In this document: in pieces, positions 41,134-48,820 of the stretch | How the letters are laid out: every line of letters begins with the position of its first letter | How positions within the stretch are numbered: position 1 is the first letter of the stretch | Origin: DATGMP01 sp035293565 | GTDB lineage: Bacteria; Pseudomonadota; Alphaproteobacteria; BOG-932; Roseiterribacteraceae | Assembly (NCBI GenBank): GCA_035293565.1 | Contig: DATGMP010000094.1 | Location: 1 to 64,000 of the forward strand | Length of the DNA: 64,000 nt | Direction: 5' to 3' | The notes under the pieces: model-generated | Told to the model about the DNA's origin: nothing | Seen by the model: only the letters and a program-made list of their open reading frames with translations | The model's database searches: none | Made by a program: the position numbers and the translations under genes

Positions 41134-42822
41134 TCAGCCGAGCGAACGCGAGCGGAGAAAACTCGCTCGGTCCAGCTTACCGCTTGGAGTCCGCGCGAAG
41201 GGCGTGTCTCGAAACTCGACGATTCGCGGAACTTTGTATATGGCGAGCCGCGCGGCAACGTAGGACTTGACCGCCTCGTCTGTCAGCCGCGCACCGGGCG
41301 CAGGCAGGATCGTGACCGCGAGCTTTTCGCCGAGACGATCGTCCGGCACGCCATAGGCAAGCACTTCAAGGACGCCGTCCTGCTCGGAAAGAACCCGCTC
41401 GACCTCGGCGCAATAGATATTCTCGCCGCCCGAGATCACCATGTTCTTCTTGCGGTCGACGATGTGCAGAAGATTGTCCGCGTTCATCCGCCCGATGTCG
41501 CCGGTCCGGAACCAGCCTTCATGGAACGAGGCCGCGGTGGCCTCGGGATCACCGACATAGCCTTTCATCACGCATGGACTGCGGACGGCGATCTCTCCCG
41601 GCTCACTTGGCGGCACATCTCGACCATTTTCGTCCAGCAGACGCACCGCGACCGACGGCACGATCCGTCCGCAGGACATCGGATTGGCGAGGAACTCGCG
41701 GCCGCAGATCATGGAGACGTAACCTGCGGTTTCGGTGCTGCCATAGGTATTGCCGAGCATGCATTGCGGCATGCGCTCGGCGATCTCGCGGGTCAGCGCC
41801 GGGGAGATGGCCGCGGCGCCGCTAGAGATGAAAAGCACCTGGCCAATATTGGCCGGACCCGCCGCCGGCGAACGGAGCAGGTCCCAAATCATGGTCGGTA
41901 CGAATCCCAGCCGCGCCACGCCTTCGCCTTCGATTATCCGGAAGACGTTCTCCGGATTCCATTTACCGGAGAAGAGCGTCCTTGCGCCGAAATACATGCA
42001 GCGCAGGAACGGGATGATTCCACCCAGATGGAACAAGGGGCCGGCAACAATGGTCGGCGAATGATTCGATCGGCGTTGCCGTTCGATCGAACGGCCGAAC
42101 TCGCTTTCGTAGCGAAGGTCGGTCATGGTCCCGGCCAGCCCGGCGAGCGCCACGGCATGCGCCAGGGCGCCATGGCTCTGAAGCGCACCCTTGGGGTAGC
42201 CCGTCGTTCCGGATGTGAAGAGCACGAGCGCCGAATCGTCCGGCTCGACGGTCGCCAACGAAAGCTCAGAGACACCATCGCTCGCTTCGGCAAAGCCCAT
42301 GTCGCGCCCTTGCCGGATCAGCGCATCTCCTTCACCGACGACGATCCGCGCGAAAGAGGGCACGCTCGTGGCTTGAGCGAGGAGCGTCGCGCGCTCGACG
42401 TCGAGGATCGCAAGCGAGCACCCCGTCCTTTCGATCGCGCTCAGCAGCTCCTCAGGGGCACCGCGACTGTTTACGCCGACGACGATGCCGCCCAACGCGG
42501 TGATCGCGATGAAGGACATCATCCATTCGGGACCATTGGCCATCGCGACGGCGACAAAGCTACCGCGCGTCACGCCGTACCGCCGGCCCAAGGTTTGCGA
42601 TAGCGATGCGGCGCGGCCAAACATCGTGTCGAACGTGACCGGAGCGCCGCCGCAGATCGTCATGACCGAACGACCATGACGCGCCGCATGTCGATAAAGC
42701 TCGGTGAGGGTTCTGGGGAACCCCTTCACCACCTTTCGCTCGGGACCTTCCGAAGTGAGCTCGTAGGCACCTCCGGCCCCGGTCAGGCGCGCAGCGACCG
42801 GATCATCCGAAACATAAATCAT
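41134..42822 (-). CDS. Acyl-CoA ligase (AMP-forming)
   Basis: A 562-residue adenylating enzyme. The P-loop-like motif is LVLFTSGTTGYPKGALQSH, the adenine motif YGSTETAGYVS, the hinge motif GWFRTGDIGR, and the C-terminal catalytic lysine lies in TPSGKLDRASFL. It activates a carboxylic acid as its CoA thioester through an acyl-AMP. Neighbouring oxygenase, SDR and acyl-CoA dehydrogenase remnant suggest a steroid-, terpenoid- or fatty-acid-like substrate. Operator C lies between its start and the divergent oxygenase gene, so the TetR protein probably controls both. Confidence 0.9.
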   Translation of the reverse strand: MIYVSDDPVAARLTGAGGAYELTSEGPERKVVKGFPRTLTELYRHAARHGRSVMTICGGAPVTFDTMFGRAASLSQTLGRRYGVTRGSFVAVAMANGPEWMMSFIAITALGGIVVGVNSRGAPEELLSAIERTGCSLAILDVERATLLAQATSVPSFARIVVGEGDALIRQGRDMGFAEASDGVSELSLATVEPDDSALVLFTSGTTGYPKGALQSHGALAHAVALAGLAGTMTDLRYESEFGRSIERQRRSNHSPTIVAGPLFHLGGIIPFLRCMYFGARTLFSGKWNPENVFRIIEGEGVARLGFVPTMIWDLLRSPAAGPANIGQVLFISSGAAAISPALTREIAERMPQCMLGNTYGSTETAGYVSMICGREFLANPMSCGRIVPSVAVRLLDENGRDVPPSEPGEIAVRSPCVMKGYVGDPEATAASFHEGWFRTGDIGRMNADNLLHIVDRKKNMVISGGENIYCAEVERVLSEQDGVLEVLAYGVPDDRLGEKLAVTILPAPGARLTDEAVKSYVAARLAIYKVPRIVEFRDTPFARTPSGKLDRASFLRSRSLG

Positions 42823-42890
42823 TCGCTCTCAGCGTCCCCCCCTTTGCTTGACCCGCGCCATGTTGACGGACGGCCTGAGTGACAATATCA

Positions 42891-42910
42891 CTTGCTGTAC
42901 AGTTAACAAG
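42891..42910. promoter_or_regulatory. TetR-type operator C
   Basis: CTTGCTGTACAGTTAACAAG fits CTTGCT-N6-TTARCAAG. It lies in the 126-base divergent spacer between the ligase (start 42822) and the KshA-like oxygenase (start 42949), where one site could govern both promoters. Confidence 0.72.
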
Positions 42911-42948
42911 TTTCCTGCAATCGCTGTCGACCTGAGCCCGACACAGGG

Positions 42949-43920
42949 ATGAAGCCTAACACGATGACGCTACAGCGAAACCTCCGATGTCCGCTTTCCG
43001 TACCTCTAGGCTGGTTCGCGGTAGCGCGTGCCGATGAGATCGCCGTGGGGACGGTGAAGAGCCTCCATTACTTTGGAAGCGAGCTCGTTCTCTGGCGCGG
43101 CGCCGATATGAAATTGCGGGCGACCGACCCCTATTGTCGGCATCTGGGCGCCCATCTCGGCCATGGCGGAACGGTCGCTGGAAACGACATCGAATGCCCT
43201 TTCCACCATTGGCGCTATGACGGCAGCGGCGCCGTCACAGATATTCCCTATTGCAAGCCCATTCCCAAGAAGGTGCGGGAGCCTTCCTTCCTCCGCTCGT
43301 GGCCTATGGTCGAACTGAACGGTTTGGCGCTCGCCTGGTACCATCCGCAAGGCGGGGCGCCTCTGTGGCAGCCTGACGCCGCCGCGGAAGTGACGACCGG
43401 CGAGTGGAAGCTTTTCGAGCGCTATGATCGCGAGATCGCTGTGCACATTCAGGAAATCACCGAGAACGGCGTCGATTATCCGCATTTCCAGTTCGTTCAC
43501 GGGACAAAATCCCTGCCGAAGCCGAACTGGAAGATCGACGGCGTACGGCGAGTCAGCGTCGCGGCGGCCAAGATGGAGACGCCGCGCGGCATCGTCGATG
43601 GTCAGATCGAATCGCGCGCAACCGGCCCCGGCCAATCCTTCGTCCGCTTCACCGGCATTTCGGAAGTGCTGCTTCTGAACTCGCCCACGCCCATCGATCG
43701 CGAGCGGACGCATGTTCGATTCGACTTCTATCATCCACCCGAGATTGCAGGCTCGCCCGAGCGCGCTGCCCGGGCGCTGGCGCGCAACATCATCCATCAA
43801 CTCGAGCAGGACACGCCAATCTGGGAGCATAAGCGCTATCAGCCAGAGCCGGTCCTCTGCAAAGCCGACGGTCCAATCTTGGCCTACCGCCGGCAGTATC
43901 GGCAGTATTACGCGGATTAG
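42949..43920 (+). CDS. KshA-like Rieske oxygenase
   Basis: A 323-residue Rieske non-heme iron oxygenase. Cluster ligands are Cys63, His65, Cys83 and His86 (YCRHLGAHLGHGG; ECPFHHW). The iron site is ENGVDYPHFQFVHG with Asn173, Asp176, His179 and His184, the pattern of the 3-ketosteroid 9-alpha-hydroxylase and cholesterol desaturase group rather than classical aromatic dioxygenases. It probably hydroxylates or desaturates a polycyclic alicyclic substrate. An ATG at 42964 is an alternative start. It shares operator C with the ligase and ends overlapping the TetR stop by 4 bases. Confidence 0.85.
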   Translation: MKPNTMTLQRNLRCPLSVPLGWFAVARADEIAVGTVKSLHYFGSELVLWRGADMKLRATDPYCRHLGAHLGHGGTVAGNDIECPFHHWRYDGSGAVTDIPYCKPIPKKVREPSFLRSWPMVELNGLALAWYHPQGGAPLWQPDAAAEVTTGEWKLFERYDREIAVHIQEITENGVDYPHFQFVHGTKSLPKPNWKIDGVRRVSVAAAKMETPRGIVDGQIESRATGPGQSFVRFTGISEVLLLNSPTPIDRERTHVRFDFYHPPEIAGSPERAARALARNIIHQLEQDTPIWEHKRYQPEPVLCKADGPILAYRRQYRQYYAD

Positions 43921-44591
43921 CCCCGGGGCAGCAGCCGCCGTTCCAGGTCCTTGATCAGGATCTCGCCAAACCTGCGAAGGTCGGCTGCTTCCGGCTTCAC
44001 CAGCCACTGGAGGCCAAAGCCGCGCAATGTGGCGTGGACGAGCCAGGCGATCTCCTGCGGATCGGCGTCGGCGCGGATTTCTCCATGGTCCCGCGCATAT
44101 TTCAGATATTCGGCGAACCGGCCCTGGGCGCCGCTGACCAGCCCCTGGACGACACTGCGCAGCTCCGGCCACGCCTCGTCGGAATCGCTGCAGTAGGTTT
44201 CCTGGATGATGAGGTAGTAGGCGCGCGCGAAGTCGGCCCTGGTCTCGACCAGGTGAAGCCAATCTCGGATCGCGGCTTTGAGGGCAGCGAATCCTCCCTC
44301 CGCTCCCGCATCGGGCAAGCGCGGCATCCAAAAGTCGCCGGTGATCAGCTTCGCGCACCTGCAAAGCAGATTGGCCTTTGTGCCAAAGAGATGGGCAGGC
44401 AATCCGCGGCTATAGCCCGCCCGTTCGCCCACCTCGGCCAAAGTCATGCGCGTGACCCCGCGCTGGGCGATGACGCGGAGCGCCGCGTTGAGAATACGCG
44501 TCTCGGAATTATGCCGTCTTTCGGCCTGGGTTTGCCGGCGCGCCGCTGTGGCCGATTTCGGCTCCCGCTTTTCTGCGCCCTTGGCCTTCAT
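43917..44591 (-). CDS. TetR family regulator of the catabolic locus
   Basis: A 224-residue TetR protein. The helix-turn-helix is RILNAALRVIAQRGVTRMTLAEVGERAGYSRGLPAHLFGTKANLL (about residues 32-77). The C-terminal two-thirds is the ligand and dimer domain. A basic 28-residue N-terminal extension precedes it. The 20-bp dyad found before four surrounding units is the obvious candidate binding site. No copy is seen before its own gene, so it may not be autoregulated. The ligand is likely the pathway substrate or its CoA ester. Confidence 0.88.
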   Translation of the reverse strand: MKAKGAEKREPKSATAARRQTQAERRHNSETRILNAALRVIAQRGVTRMTLAEVGERAGYSRGLPAHLFGTKANLLCRCAKLITGDFWMPRLPDAGAEGGFAALKAAIRDWLHLVETRADFARAYYLIIQETYCSDSDEAWPELRSVVQGLVSGAQGRFAEYLKYARDHGEIRADADPQEIAWLVHATLRGFGLQWLVKPEAADLRRFGEILIKDLERRLLPRG

Positions 44592-44658
44592 CGATCCATG
44601 TCTCCGCCGATCTTACACTTTTCAAATAGGGTTTTTCCTTGACGCGGAAAACCGAAAT

Positions 44659-45531
44659 CTAGACGCCGAACACCCGCGCGGCATTCTCGCGCAGGAACTT
44701 CGGCCACACGGCGTCGGTGAATGGCACCGATTCGAGCTCCGTAAAAATCCGGTCCAAGGTTAAACCGGCGGGAAAGTACCCGGCGTACATAATCTTTTCC
44801 GCACCGCGCTTATTCGCATATTCGATGATCTCCTTGGGGTAGTGCTTGGGCGCAAAAGCGCTCGTGCTGTAATAGAGATTCGGCCATTTGAGCATGAGCT
44901 TGACCGCGAGATCGGCCCAAGGCTCCGCACCGTGCCGCATGATAAATTTGAGCTCCGGGAAGAACCAGCAGACCTCGTCGATGAATTCCACCCGTTGCGT
45001 CGCCATCGGAATGCGTGGCCCAGGCACGCCGACATTGATGAGGATCGGCAGATCGAGCTCGCAGCAGGTCGCATAAATTGGGTAGAGCTCCTTGCCGTTG
45101 ATCGCGACTTGCGGGAACGAGCCGGCGGGGAAAAAGGATACCGCCTTGATGCCGCGCTCCTTCTTGAGCCGTCTGATCCGCCGAACCTCGGCCACGCCCT
45201 TGTTCGGATCGACTGGCGTCGAGAATATAAAGCGGTCGGCGTAGCGCTCGTCGATCACCCGGAAATGTTCGAACGAATCGGTGACGCCGATCAGCGCGGT
45301 GCCGATATTGTGCTTGTCCATCTCATGGATGATCGCCTCGACATAGCGGGATTTATCCGTGCCCAGAGACGGCGGATTCTTGAACAGATGCTGCGCCGGC
45401 ATGCGGTAGCTCTCGAGGCTCTCCCGATCCCGCATCAGCATGCGGAATTGATCGTAGCCCTCTTTGTTGTGCTCGCTCGTCGGCACATTGACGTGCAGAT
45501 CGATGACGCGGACATCCTTGGGCATCGGCAT
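44659..45531 (-). CDS. Amidohydrolase family protein
   Basis: A 290-residue protein of the amidohydrolase-2 family (metal-dependent TIM barrel). It opens with VIDLHVNVPTSEHN where the metal motif is usually Asp-x-His-x-His; here the second His is Asn, so metal binding may be altered. Other motifs are FFPAGSFPQVAINGKELYPIYATC, LKFIMRHGAEPWADLA and AEKIMYAGYFPAG. Family members decarboxylate or hydrolyse ring-cleavage products. The start at 45531 is chosen for the GGAGG 7 bases before it. Operator D lies 28 bases upstream of it. Confidence 0.8.
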   Translation of the reverse strand: MPMPKDVRVIDLHVNVPTSEHNKEGYDQFRMLMRDRESLESYRMPAQHLFKNPPSLGTDKSRYVEAIIHEMDKHNIGTALIGVTDSFEHFRVIDERYADRFIFSTPVDPNKGVAEVRRIRRLKKERGIKAVSFFPAGSFPQVAINGKELYPIYATCCELDLPILINVGVPGPRIPMATQRVEFIDEVCWFFPELKFIMRHGAEPWADLAVKLMLKWPNLYYSTSAFAPKHYPKEIIEYANKRGAEKIMYAGYFPAGLTLDRIFTELESVPFTDAVWPKFLRENAARVFGV

Positions 45532-45558
45532 GACGGCTCCTCCCATCCGAAGCCTTTC

Positions 45559-45578
45559 CTTGCTGACCAATTAGCAAG
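45559..45578. promoter_or_regulatory. TetR-type operator D
   Basis: CTTGCTGACCAATTAGCAAG fits CTTGCT-N6-TTARCAAG. It ends 28 bases before the amidohydrolase start on the minus strand, overlapping the expected promoter. Confidence 0.72.
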
Positions 45579-45725
45579 TGTCGGACGCCGGGTCAAATCG
45601 CGACCGACAATCGCCGAACCGCTCGCTGCCGGCGACGCCCGGCGCGGGAGACAAGCACAGGCAGTCGCCACCATTCGCGCAAGTGTCTCATCACCCGCGC
45701 GGCTCGGACCCGCACGGATCAACTG

Positions 45726-45887
45726 ATGACGCTACAGCGCAGGCGCTATATGGAGCGAAACACCGCCAAGCCGTTAGAAATCGGCGCAGCGGCGGTCTTC
45801 TTCGCGTCAACGCACGCCGCCTTCACGACCGACCAGATCCTCGATATCGAGGGCGGCTGCCTGGTCCGACGTCAGGATGGCATGTAA
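45726..45887 (+). pseudogene. Short-chain dehydrogenase remnant, C-terminal
   Basis: A 53-codon frame reading KPLEIGAAAVFFASTHAAFT followed by TDQILDIEGGCLV, which is the closing segment of classical SDR enzymes (EEIAAAVVFFASDEAAFTTGQILDVDGG-type). The first 190 or so residues with the cofactor and Tyr-x3-Lys motifs are missing. The end overlaps the convergent SDR gene by 16 bases. It is a remnant rather than a functional protein. Confidence 0.65.
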
Positions 45888-46705
45888 TCGCCGCCTCCGA
45901 CGCTCATGATCTGCCCGGTGATGTGGCGCGCCGCGTCGGAGGCGAAATAAATCGCCGCATTGGCGATATCGCTCGGGCGCCCGAGCTGTTTCAGCGGCTG
46001 GTAGACGATGCCGTGCAATTGTCCGGTGCGCTCGAATTCGGCATTGAAGCTCTCGGGTGTGCCGAAGAGCTCGCCGAGCTTGGTCCAGAAGCTCCCCGTG
46101 GAAATCTGGTCGGACGTCTCCGGCACCGTCCAGCCCGGGCAGATGGTGTTGACCCGGATTCCATGCTCGCCGAGATCCGCGGCCAGCGCCTTGCCGAACG
46201 AAAGCACGAAGCCCTTGCAGCCCGCATAGATCGGATCGTAGCGCCCGGCGGTGCCCGACACCGCCGCGCTCGACGAGATATTTACAATCGAACCCGCTTT
46301 GCGTTCGATCATGCCGAGCCCGACCGCTTGCACGACGTTGACCGTGCCCTCGACATTGAGGCGGACCGTCCAGTCGAGAATCTCCTTAGTCACCGCCGGA
46401 AGCTGCGCCATGCCTTTCCCACCGCCGGCATTGTGCACAAGGACATCGATCTTGCCGAAAGTGTCGATCACCTGCTTCACCGCCGCGTCGACTGAAGCGC
46501 GGTCGGTGATGTCCGTGCGGATGTCGAGCAACACGCCTTTGCCGCGTGTTTCGAGAGGCGTGACGGCCGGAGCGAAATCGAGAATGGCGACGTTCGCGTC
46601 ACGCTCGGAAAAGGCGTGGACGAGCCCCTGCCCGATCGCACCGTTGCCGCCGGTCACGATCACGGTCTTGCCGGCGAACCAGAAGAGATCCTTGAAATCG
46701 GTCAT
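45872..46705 (-). CDS. SDR family oxidoreductase
   Basis: A 277-residue short-chain dehydrogenase. The cofactor motif is VIVTGGNGAIGQGL (TGxxxxIG). NNAG is replaced by HNAGGGKG. The catalytic set is SSSAAVSGTAGRYDPIYAGCK with Tyr-x3-Lys, and the C-terminal block PGWTVPE precedes a substrate lid. The tail AAIYFASDAARHITGQIMSVGGG is intact. It oxidises or reduces an alcohol/ketone, probably in the same route as the KshA-like oxygenase. A truncated DapB-like gene lies immediately upstream. Confidence 0.88.
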   Translation of the reverse strand: MTDFKDLFWFAGKTVIVTGGNGAIGQGLVHAFSERDANVAILDFAPAVTPLETRGKGVLLDIRTDITDRASVDAAVKQVIDTFGKIDVLVHNAGGGKGMAQLPAVTKEILDWTVRLNVEGTVNVVQAVGLGMIERKAGSIVNISSSAAVSGTAGRYDPIYAGCKGFVLSFGKALAADLGEHGIRVNTICPGWTVPETSDQISTGSFWTKLGELFGTPESFNAEFERTGQLHGIVYQPLKQLGRPSDIANAAIYFASDAARHITGQIMSVGGGDYMPS

Positions 46706-46736
46706 CTCGAACCTCGGCGGCTAATTTGAGCAGCTC

Positions 46737-46811
46737 GCGGAGCGTGAGCTCTCCCACGCCGCCCATGCCCCACTGGATGATCTTGAAGCGCTTCTCGCCG
46801 GCTCCGAGCAT
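46737..46811 (-). pseudogene. DapB-like oxidoreductase remnant, N-terminal
   Basis: From 46811 the minus strand reads MLGAGEKRFKIIQWGMGGVG then ELTLRELLKLAA, the nucleotide-binding N-terminus of the same family as the next gene upstream (YRVIQWGTGAVGKYC). Similarity stops after about 30 residues, where the sequence runs into the SDR upstream region. The other 320 residues are gone. It is a remnant of a paralogue. Confidence 0.6.
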
Positions 46812-46823
46812 GCGAAACGTCGC

Positions 46824-47879
46824 TCAGAAATCCGTTGCGAATTTGGCGGCGATCAGCGGCATGTCGATCGTCGTCTTGAACCCGGCCGGCGCTTTGCAGA
46901 CCTCCGGGATGGCGTTCATGACGAGCGACGCAGTCCAGACCAGCCCGTCCTCCGCGGGACGCGGCCCTAGCGGGCGCATCTCATTGCGGACGCCCGGATC
47001 CCCCTCGATCTCGACAATATAGTTGAGGCCGGTCATCGGATATCTCCAATCCTTGTCGAGCTTGTCCGCCATCCGCCAATACGTCTTGCACTCGATGACC
47101 GTGCGGTCACCGACGATCGCTTCGTAATTGAAGTGCTGCCCGCCGACATGGCCTTTCGGGATTAGGCCGGGTGTCGTCATGCTGTCCTCGGTGGTCAGCG
47201 CGTATTCGTGGCTGGTGCGGAACCGATCGATTTCAACGCCGAGCCCGGCAGCGACCGTCTGCATGCACTGGATGAAGATGGTGCTCATGGTCTTGAGCAA
47301 CGGGGGCTCGGTCTTGGCGGCGGTCTCCGCGTCCATGTTGAAGCCGAGCAACCCGAAGACCATATCGGCGCTTTCCGTCATGTCGGCCATCGAGACGAGC
47401 TCGTAGATCGTCACCTTGGTGATCTTACGACAGAGCGCCGAAAGGACGAGCGCCATCCTGTCGCCGGCGAAGCCGGGATGAATCCCGGTCGCGAACATGG
47501 TCGAATTGCCCTTGCTGCAGGCCGCGTTGATCCGGTTCAGCGTCTCCATATCCTTGAGGAAGAAGAAGCCCGACGGCGTGATCAGGTTCTTGCCGGATGC
47601 CAGGATGTCGCAAATGTCGTCCAGATCGACGACCAACGGCGTGTAGAGGACGATATCCGCGTCGGCGTTGAGAACTGCCTGCTTCTCCTTGACCGCCCTG
47701 ACCCCGATCGGGTCGCGATGGGCGATCACGCCGACGTCTTCCCCGACCTTGGCGTCGCTGAAGACCTTGGCGCCGGCCTGGACCAGATCCGATCGGTCGA
47801 TCGTCGTCTGGATGCAATATTTACCGACCGCGCCGGTTCCCCATTGAATCACGCGATACGGAGCAGAATTCTTCGGCAT
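46824..47879 (-). CDS. DapB-like NAD(P)-binding oxidoreductase
   Basis: A 351-residue protein with an N-terminal Rossmann motif YRVIQWGTGAVGKYCIQTTI, followed by DADIVLYTPLVVDLDDICDIL and NLITPSGFFFLKD. This is the dihydrodipicolinate reductase-like family found in steroid and terpenoid gene clusters of actinobacteria and sphingomonads. True lysine-pathway DapB is shorter and lacks the long C-terminal domain. The reaction is uncertain. The start at 47879 has GAGGGGAAGG upstream. It is the first gene of a minus-strand unit with the SDR. Confidence 0.8.
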   Translation of the reverse strand: MPKNSAPYRVIQWGTGAVGKYCIQTTIDRSDLVQAGAKVFSDAKVGEDVGVIAHRDPIGVRAVKEKQAVLNADADIVLYTPLVVDLDDICDILASGKNLITPSGFFFLKDMETLNRINAACSKGNSTMFATGIHPGFAGDRMALVLSALCRKITKVTIYELVSMADMTESADMVFGLLGFNMDAETAAKTEPPLLKTMSTIFIQCMQTVAAGLGVEIDRFRTSHEYALTTEDSMTTPGLIPKGHVGGQHFNYEAIVGDRTVIECKTYWRMADKLDKDWRYPMTGLNYIVEIEGDPGVRNEMRPLGPRPAEDGLVWTASLVMNAIPEVCKAPAGFKTTIDMPLIAAKFATDF

Positions 47880-48047
47880 CGGCCCTTCCCCTCTCATCCG
47901 GTCGCTGCCCCAAAGCCGACGGGCCTTCAGCGCGCTCCCGGACAGCGCGCACGGAAGGAGCATGGGTCATTTCACATCCAGGGACCAGAGCCCGCGGTTT
48001 GTGATTTTTGGCCGACTTTCGAAAAATGGCGCTCGAAGAAAAGCCCT

Positions 48048-48371
48048 TCAGGCTCGCATGCGTCGCACATGATCCTCCAGCTGCCGCCGCGCGGAATCCA
48101 TGGAATCGCGGACCGCGACCAGGACGTCCTCATGGGACTGCTTCTCGGTAGGATCCCGGTTCACGACGATTTCGCTCCCGGGCACGAAAAGAGTGACCGA
48201 TACATGGTAAAGTCGGCCGCGGCGGTGGTAATGCCGGGCTTCGACCACGACCCGGCAGCTGGTCATCCGGTCGTAAAGCTGCTCGAGCTCATCCACATGG
48301 CGCTCGATCGCGCCCTTGACGGCTTCCGAAGTTTCCAGATGGCGAAAGGTGATGTGCGGTTGCAATCCCAT
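48048..48371 (-). CDS. Short HPF/RaiA-like ribosome-associated factor
   Basis: A 107-residue protein of the ribosome hibernation factor fold. It starts LQPHITFRHLETSEAVKGAIERHVDELE and has VVVEARHYHRRGRLYHVSVTLFVPG with a beta-alpha-beta-beta-beta-alpha layout. It matches short HPF/YhbH-type proteins without the long C-terminal dimer domain. It would bind idle 30S subunits under stress. An FNR/FixK-type box at correct class II spacing lies upstream, pointing to induction by low oxygen. Confidence 0.85.
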   Translation of the reverse strand: MGLQPHITFRHLETSEAVKGAIERHVDELEQLYDRMTSCRVVVEARHYHRRGRLYHVSVTLFVPGSEIVVNRDPTEKQSHEDVLVAVRDSMDSARRQLEDHVRRMRA

Positions 48372-48422
48372 ATCGATCTCCCTCGAACCGGGTCGTCCTA
48401 TAGGTCAGCGCGTGGACGAGCC

Positions 48423-48436
48423 CTGATTCAAATCAA
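48423..48436 (-). promoter_or_regulatory. FNR/FixK-type box before HPF
   Basis: On the minus strand TTGATTTGAATCAG matches TTGAT-N4-ATCAA at 9 of 10 positions. Its centre is about 40 bases before the start predicted from a TATAGG -10 element at 48397-48402. That is the class II activator geometry, with a 17-20 base untranslated leader. Confidence 0.6.
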
Positions 48437-48524
48437 ACGTGGGTATTCCTCCGGTTCTTTGTAACTCCATGATCAGGAACTCCCGCCATGCCCCGTGGTT
48501 TGCCTAAAGAGAAAGGGAGGCGCC

Positions 48525-48725
48525 GTGGCCGAAGACATCGTCACGTCCAGACGGCTGGTCGTCGGGGGAATTGCGACGGGCTTGGCCGCGGTCTTGACCA
48601 TCCCCGACGCACTCAGCCAGGAGCAGAGCCGCGTTGGACCACGTCGGCCGCCCCCTCCTGATTCGGCCGCCCGACCGCGTCTCCACACCGCCGAGCGATC
48701 GCCTGATAGCGGCGGAGATTCTTAA
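48525..48725 (+). CDS. Small Tat-signal protein
   Basis: A 66-residue frame starting at GTG 48525 behind a strong AAAGGGAGG. The N-terminus TSRRLVVGGIATGLAAVLTI is a convincing twin-arginine signal. The mature part is only about 35 residues and rich in Pro, Arg and Ser, with no known fold. It may be a real small exported protein or the N-terminal stub of a larger one. It precedes the UdgX gene on the same strand. Confidence 0.4.
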   Translation: MAEDIVTSRRLVVGGIATGLAAVLTIPDALSQEQSRVGPRRPPPPDSAARPRLHTAERSPDSGGDS

Positions 48726-48820
48726 CGCGACCGCTCCGACATCAGCGTAGGCGTGTCGTCCCAGCCGAGGCCGGCGGCGATGCCGGAAAGCTGATCCCGG
48801 CCGAACCGGCCCTCGAAAGG

